From Acidithiobacillus sp. AMEEHan (lineage in GTDB: Bacteria; Pseudomonadota; Gammaproteobacteria; Acidithiobacillales; Acidithiobacillaceae), in assembly GCF_030996345.1 (NCBI RefSeq), contig NZ_CP118747.1, forward strand, positions 2,230,001 through 2,294,000: a stretch of DNA of 64,000 nt, read 5' to 3'. Below, piece after piece: positions 62,810 to 64,000 of this stretch. The position numbers were made by a program, and so were the translations under genes. Below the pieces are notes generated by a model. That model had not been told where the DNA came from and searched no databases. It saw nothing but the letters and a program-made list of their open reading frames with translations. Positions within the stretch are counted from its first letter, which is position 1. Each line of letters begins with the position of its first letter.

Positions 62810-63337
62810 TTACCGATACCCGTAACCATAGCCATCGTAGGGGTTGTAAGCGGGTCCGTAGCCGTAGGGACCTGCAGGTGGCGCATAGTTCTGGGCCTGT
62901 TGCGGGTACTGCGGCGCCGGGTACCCGCCGCCATAGGCTGGGTAGGGGGAACGCGGCTGGTACTGGGGATAGGCCGGTGGATAGTTGTTGTAGCCATAGC
63001 CTTCGTCGTATCCATTTCCATAGGCCCCGCCATAATAGCCATTGTAGCCTTGTCCGTAGCCGCCGTAGCGGCCACTGTCAAAGTTCATGGGTCCACCATG
63101 GGGCGCGTTGAAGCTCATCGAGCCCATGTCCCACGGGCCACTATTTCCGGTGAAGGGGCCACCATAGCCGCTGAATGGTCCGCTGTTTCCCCAGAACGGG
63201 TTGCTGTAGCCATCACCCCACGGAAATCCTCCCCACGGGCCCCACGCAAAGGCAGGCGCTGCGACTAACAATGCTGACACGCCAGCCGCTACTACTGATC
63301 CCACGATCCAAGTTTTCTTCTGAATCAACGTTTTCAT
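62810..63337 (-). CDS. Secreted Gly/Tyr/Pro-rich protein, sulfur-globule-protein-like
   Basis: 175 aa. Clear signal peptide (WIVGSVVAAGVSALLVAAPAFA) and a mature part built of Gly, Tyr, Pro, Asn and Trp (WGPWGGFPWGDGYSNPFWG; YGGYGQGYNGYYGG). No cysteine. Composition and export signal resemble the structural coat proteins of sulfur globules in purple sulfur bacteria, fitting a sulfur oxidiser; other structural or matrix proteins have similar makeup, so the assignment is tentative. AAGGAG lies 7 nt before the ATG. Confidence 0.6.
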   Translation of the reverse strand: MKTLIQKKTWIVGSVVAAGVSALLVAAPAFAWGPWGGFPWGDGYSNPFWGNSGPFSGYGGPFTGNSGPWDMGSMSFNAPHGGPMNFDSGRYGGYGQGYNGYYGGAYGNGYDEGYGYNNYPPAYPQYQPRSPYPAYGGGYPAPQYPQQAQNYAPPAGPYGYGPAYNPYDGYGYGYR

Positions 63338-63826
63338 CGACGCACTCCTTACACACACTGTAATTTCACTCCGTGCGGATTACCTGTACGACGGGAGTCC
63401 TGACGGAACCTGGCAATCCATGTAGGAGATCGCCTAGCTGCTTTACAGCAGATTCCATGCCATCATGTAACTCATTGATATTTATACTAGTCTGACAACG
63501 CTGCTACACAACATATGTGCAACAAGAAAAATAGTAATCTAATTTTTTCAATACGTTACGAATTTCTCGATTGTTGCAAGCGTTGCAGCACTTACGCTAA
63601 AAGCCACGAAAATGTGCCTCACAGTGATCATCAGGACACTAATCAGCGAGTTAAAGAGGTGATGCAGACGCCACCGCAACGCAACAGCGCCACTGCAACG
63701 GTCTAGTCCTTTGTTTTTGCTTTTTTGTCCGATCTGGGTCGCAACACTATCAGAGCTCCAGAAATAATACTTTATTATAAAACAATTTGTTACGAAGTGG
63801 CATGGAATATGCTTTTTCGGTGAAAA
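63338..63826. other. Intergenic region upstream of two exported-protein genes
   Basis: About 490 bp that should contain the divergent promoters of the sulfur-globule-like gene and of the secreted-protein gene at 63827. A 63-codon frame (63515 to 63706 plus) has no ribosome site and an odd composition and was not accepted. The segment 63,760 to 63,800 is AT-rich, suitable for a promoter, but no clear hexamer pair stands out. Confidence 0.45.
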
Positions 63827-64000
63827 ATGCCTATTTCGAGGAATGTCTCAACCATGACTGCCCGAACTTCTTCTCTTTGGCGCCTACTCCCCTGTCTCGC
63901 GTTGAGCGTAGCCCCGGGGTTTGCCTTCGCTGAACCCAGCTTGGTCAAGGTGCATGCCGCTCCCTCTTTGGGGCCCTTACTCGGCGCCCGCGCGATTCCC
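63827..64000 (+). CDS. Exported protein, 5' end only
   Basis: A frame open to the window edge begins at ATG 63827, or at ATG 63854 (MTARTSSLWRLLPCLALS). The N terminus is a standard signal peptide with cleavage likely after GFAFA, followed by EPSLVKVHAAPSLGPLLGA. At most 58 codons are visible, so the product cannot be named. An outer-membrane or periplasmic location is expected. Confidence 0.65.
   Translation, partial: MPISRNVSTMTARTSSLWRLLPCLALSVAPGFAFAEPSLVKVHAAPSLGPLLGARAIP

Noticed and set aside
63515-63706. 63-codon frame rich in Cys, His and Ser
   Set aside because: No ribosome site, AT-rich intergenic setting and composition unlike a protein; kept as intergenic.

Overview
The window looks like a chromosomal segment of an acidophilic sulfur/iron-oxidising proteobacterium of the Acidithiobacillus type. 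This is inferred from gene content and order (isc cluster with trmJ-cysE upstream, an encapsulated-ferritin relative, a Gly/Tyr-rich sulfur-globule-like secreted protein); no database search was possible, so the genus is a best guess.

Left chromosomal part (1 to about 24,460). It opens inside hscA and runs, on the minus strand, back through hscB, iscA, iscU, iscS, iscR, cysE and trmJ: one Fe-S assembly locus with a recognisable IscR-type operator/promoter in front of iscR. Then follow suhB, a DUF815 ATPase, yciB, a YciI-like gene, bolA and argA on plus, and a minus-strand run: trxA-rho, rpmE, malic enzyme with an AI-2E-type permease, and ilvD with a NYN/cold-shock protein. After tRNA-Val come tamA-tamB, thiO and a Fur-family regulator.

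Integrated element (about 24,463 to 48,487). A 65-bp perfect direct repeat, containing the 3' part of a tRNA-Arg(ACG) gene, bounds about 24 kb of mosaic DNA. The intact tRNA is at the right end; a 3' remnant and a tyrosine integrase are at the left end. Inside are small DUF4258/DUF2283/DUF2442 genes, an AlpA-like regulator, a primase-like gene and a DUF927 helicase-like gene, a broken ParM-like gene close to a striking helically phased decamer array, a rolling-circle Rep gene, transposase remnants (IS5-, IS30-, IS66- and IS110-like), and a type IV pilus module (sigma54-type promoter, pilA, a second pilin-like gene, a PAS/GGDEF protein, damaged pilC, pilV, pilW, pilX, pilY1). The module has no pilus motor, secretin or prepilin peptidase, so it would depend on genes elsewhere.

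Right chromosomal part (about 48,520 to the end). An RsuA-type pseudouridine synthase, an EncFtn-type ferritin without a neighbouring encapsulin, hemW, a LON-domain protein, an aspartate aminotransferase, a tripartite RND efflux operon, a GGDEF-EAL protein, an SCP2-like protein, a TPR membrane protein, the sulfur-globule-like protein, and the 5' end of a secreted-protein gene.

Six positions show single-base indels at short homopolymers that break otherwise intact genes (tamA, primase, pilC twice, pilW, YqaJ-like gene). Some may be assembly errors; pilC also carries an apparent internal deletion, so it is probably truly degenerate.
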